A stretch of 7,221 nt of DNA, from assembly GCA_947490605.1 (NCBI GenBank), contig CANLHE010000035.1:1-7221 (forward strand). Reading direction: 5' to 3'. The notes below the pieces were generated by a model. The model saw only the letters and a program-made list of their open reading frames with translations. It was not told the origin of the DNA and ran no database searches. The translations under genes and the position numbers were made by a program. Shown piece by piece: positions 7,101 through 7,221 of this stretch (positions within the stretch are counted from its first letter, which is position 1; each line of letters opens with the position of its first letter). Source of the stretch: Actinomycetota bacterium. GTDB lineage: Bacteria; Actinomycetota; Actinomycetes; Nanopelagicales; Nanopelagicaceae.

Positions 7101-7221
7101 CGTCGTTCCTCTTTTTGTTTGCAAACCATACACAAAGTAGCGCGAGGGAAAACCTGTAATCTGGCTTTTCCTACAAAGTTCCCACACTCTTCACACTTTC
7201 CATATGTTTTGTTTGCAATAC
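7097..7221 (-). CDS. DksA/TraR-type zinc-finger protein, C-terminal end (5' end outside window)
   Basis: Only the last 40 codons and a TGA stop are inside the window. The visible peptide contains CEEC and CMVC pairs separated by 17 residues. This C-X2-C-X17-C-X2-C spacing matches the four-cysteine zinc finger of DksA/TraR proteins. The stretch between the pairs (GKARLQVFPRATL) fits the family pattern of a small loop followed by a helix carrying the second pair. DksA proteins act in the secondary channel of RNA polymerase. Short actinobacterial homologues next to lspA are common, but their role is poorly defined, so function here is a family-level inference. The N-terminal coiled coil cannot be seen. 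The stop overlaps the proposed lspA start by four bases (CTGA), so the two genes are probably co-transcribed and translationally coupled. The family call is fairly certain; the exact role is not. Confidence 0.85.
   Translation of the reverse strand, partial: IANKTYGKCEECGNFVGKARLQVFPRATLCMVCKQKEERR
7107..7112 (-). promoter_or_regulatory. Ribosome-binding site for lspA (supports CTG start)
   Basis: AGAGGA lies six bases before the CTG at 7100-7098, ideal Shine-Dalgarno spacing. It is inside the Lys-Glu-Glu codons near the end of the upstream zinc-finger gene, so a chance match is possible. No other in-frame start candidate has a comparable site. Confidence 0.6.

Noticed and set aside
6615..7187. 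lspA starting at the ATG at 7187 (190 residues)
   Set aside because: The extra 29 residues overlap the zinc-finger coding sequence, including its second cysteine pair and much of the loop before it, and do not look like an LspA N-terminus.

Overview
The window holds six genes, all read right to left on the minus strand, with almost no spacing between them. In transcription order they are: the 3' end of a DksA/TraR-type zinc-finger gene (7221-7097), lspA (7100-6615), an rluD-type pseudouridine synthase (6618-5680), dnaE (5649-2122), a hisA/priA isomerase (2115-1399) and trpE, which runs off the left edge (1359-1). No RNA genes, mobile elements, CRISPR arrays or long repeats were seen. No gene-free stretch exceeds about 40 bases.

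The organism is probably an AT-rich, streamlined actinobacterium, of the kind found among freshwater acI/Nanopelagicales lineages. The reasons are the DksA-like - lspA - rluD - dnaE order seen in Actinobacteria, a DnaE1-type polymerase with an intact PHP metal site and a QFDLF clamp motif, and an isomerase that aligns best with actinobacterial PriA. The lineage is inferred from recalled family features, not from a search.

Right part (7221-5680): a regulator-like zinc-finger protein, lipoprotein signal peptidase and an rRNA-modifying enzyme are joined by two 4-base stop/start overlaps, CTGA and GTGA. This suggests translational coupling. The lspA start appears to be a rare CTG codon behind a good ribosome-binding site.

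Middle (5649-2122): the replicative polymerase DnaE starts 30 bases after rluD. It has no Shine-Dalgarno sequence but has a TAATCT box placed as expected for a leaderless transcript.

Left part (2115-1): hisA/priA and trpE follow directly. In many actinobacteria a hisDCBH block lies between dnaE and priA; here it is absent. The isomerase also lacks the tryptophan that PriA uses for the histidine substrate, but keeps the arginine used for the tryptophan substrate. Together these suggest the enzyme may serve mainly as the TrpF step of tryptophan synthesis next to trpE. This is the most interesting point in an otherwise housekeeping region. I see no undescribed multi-gene system here.
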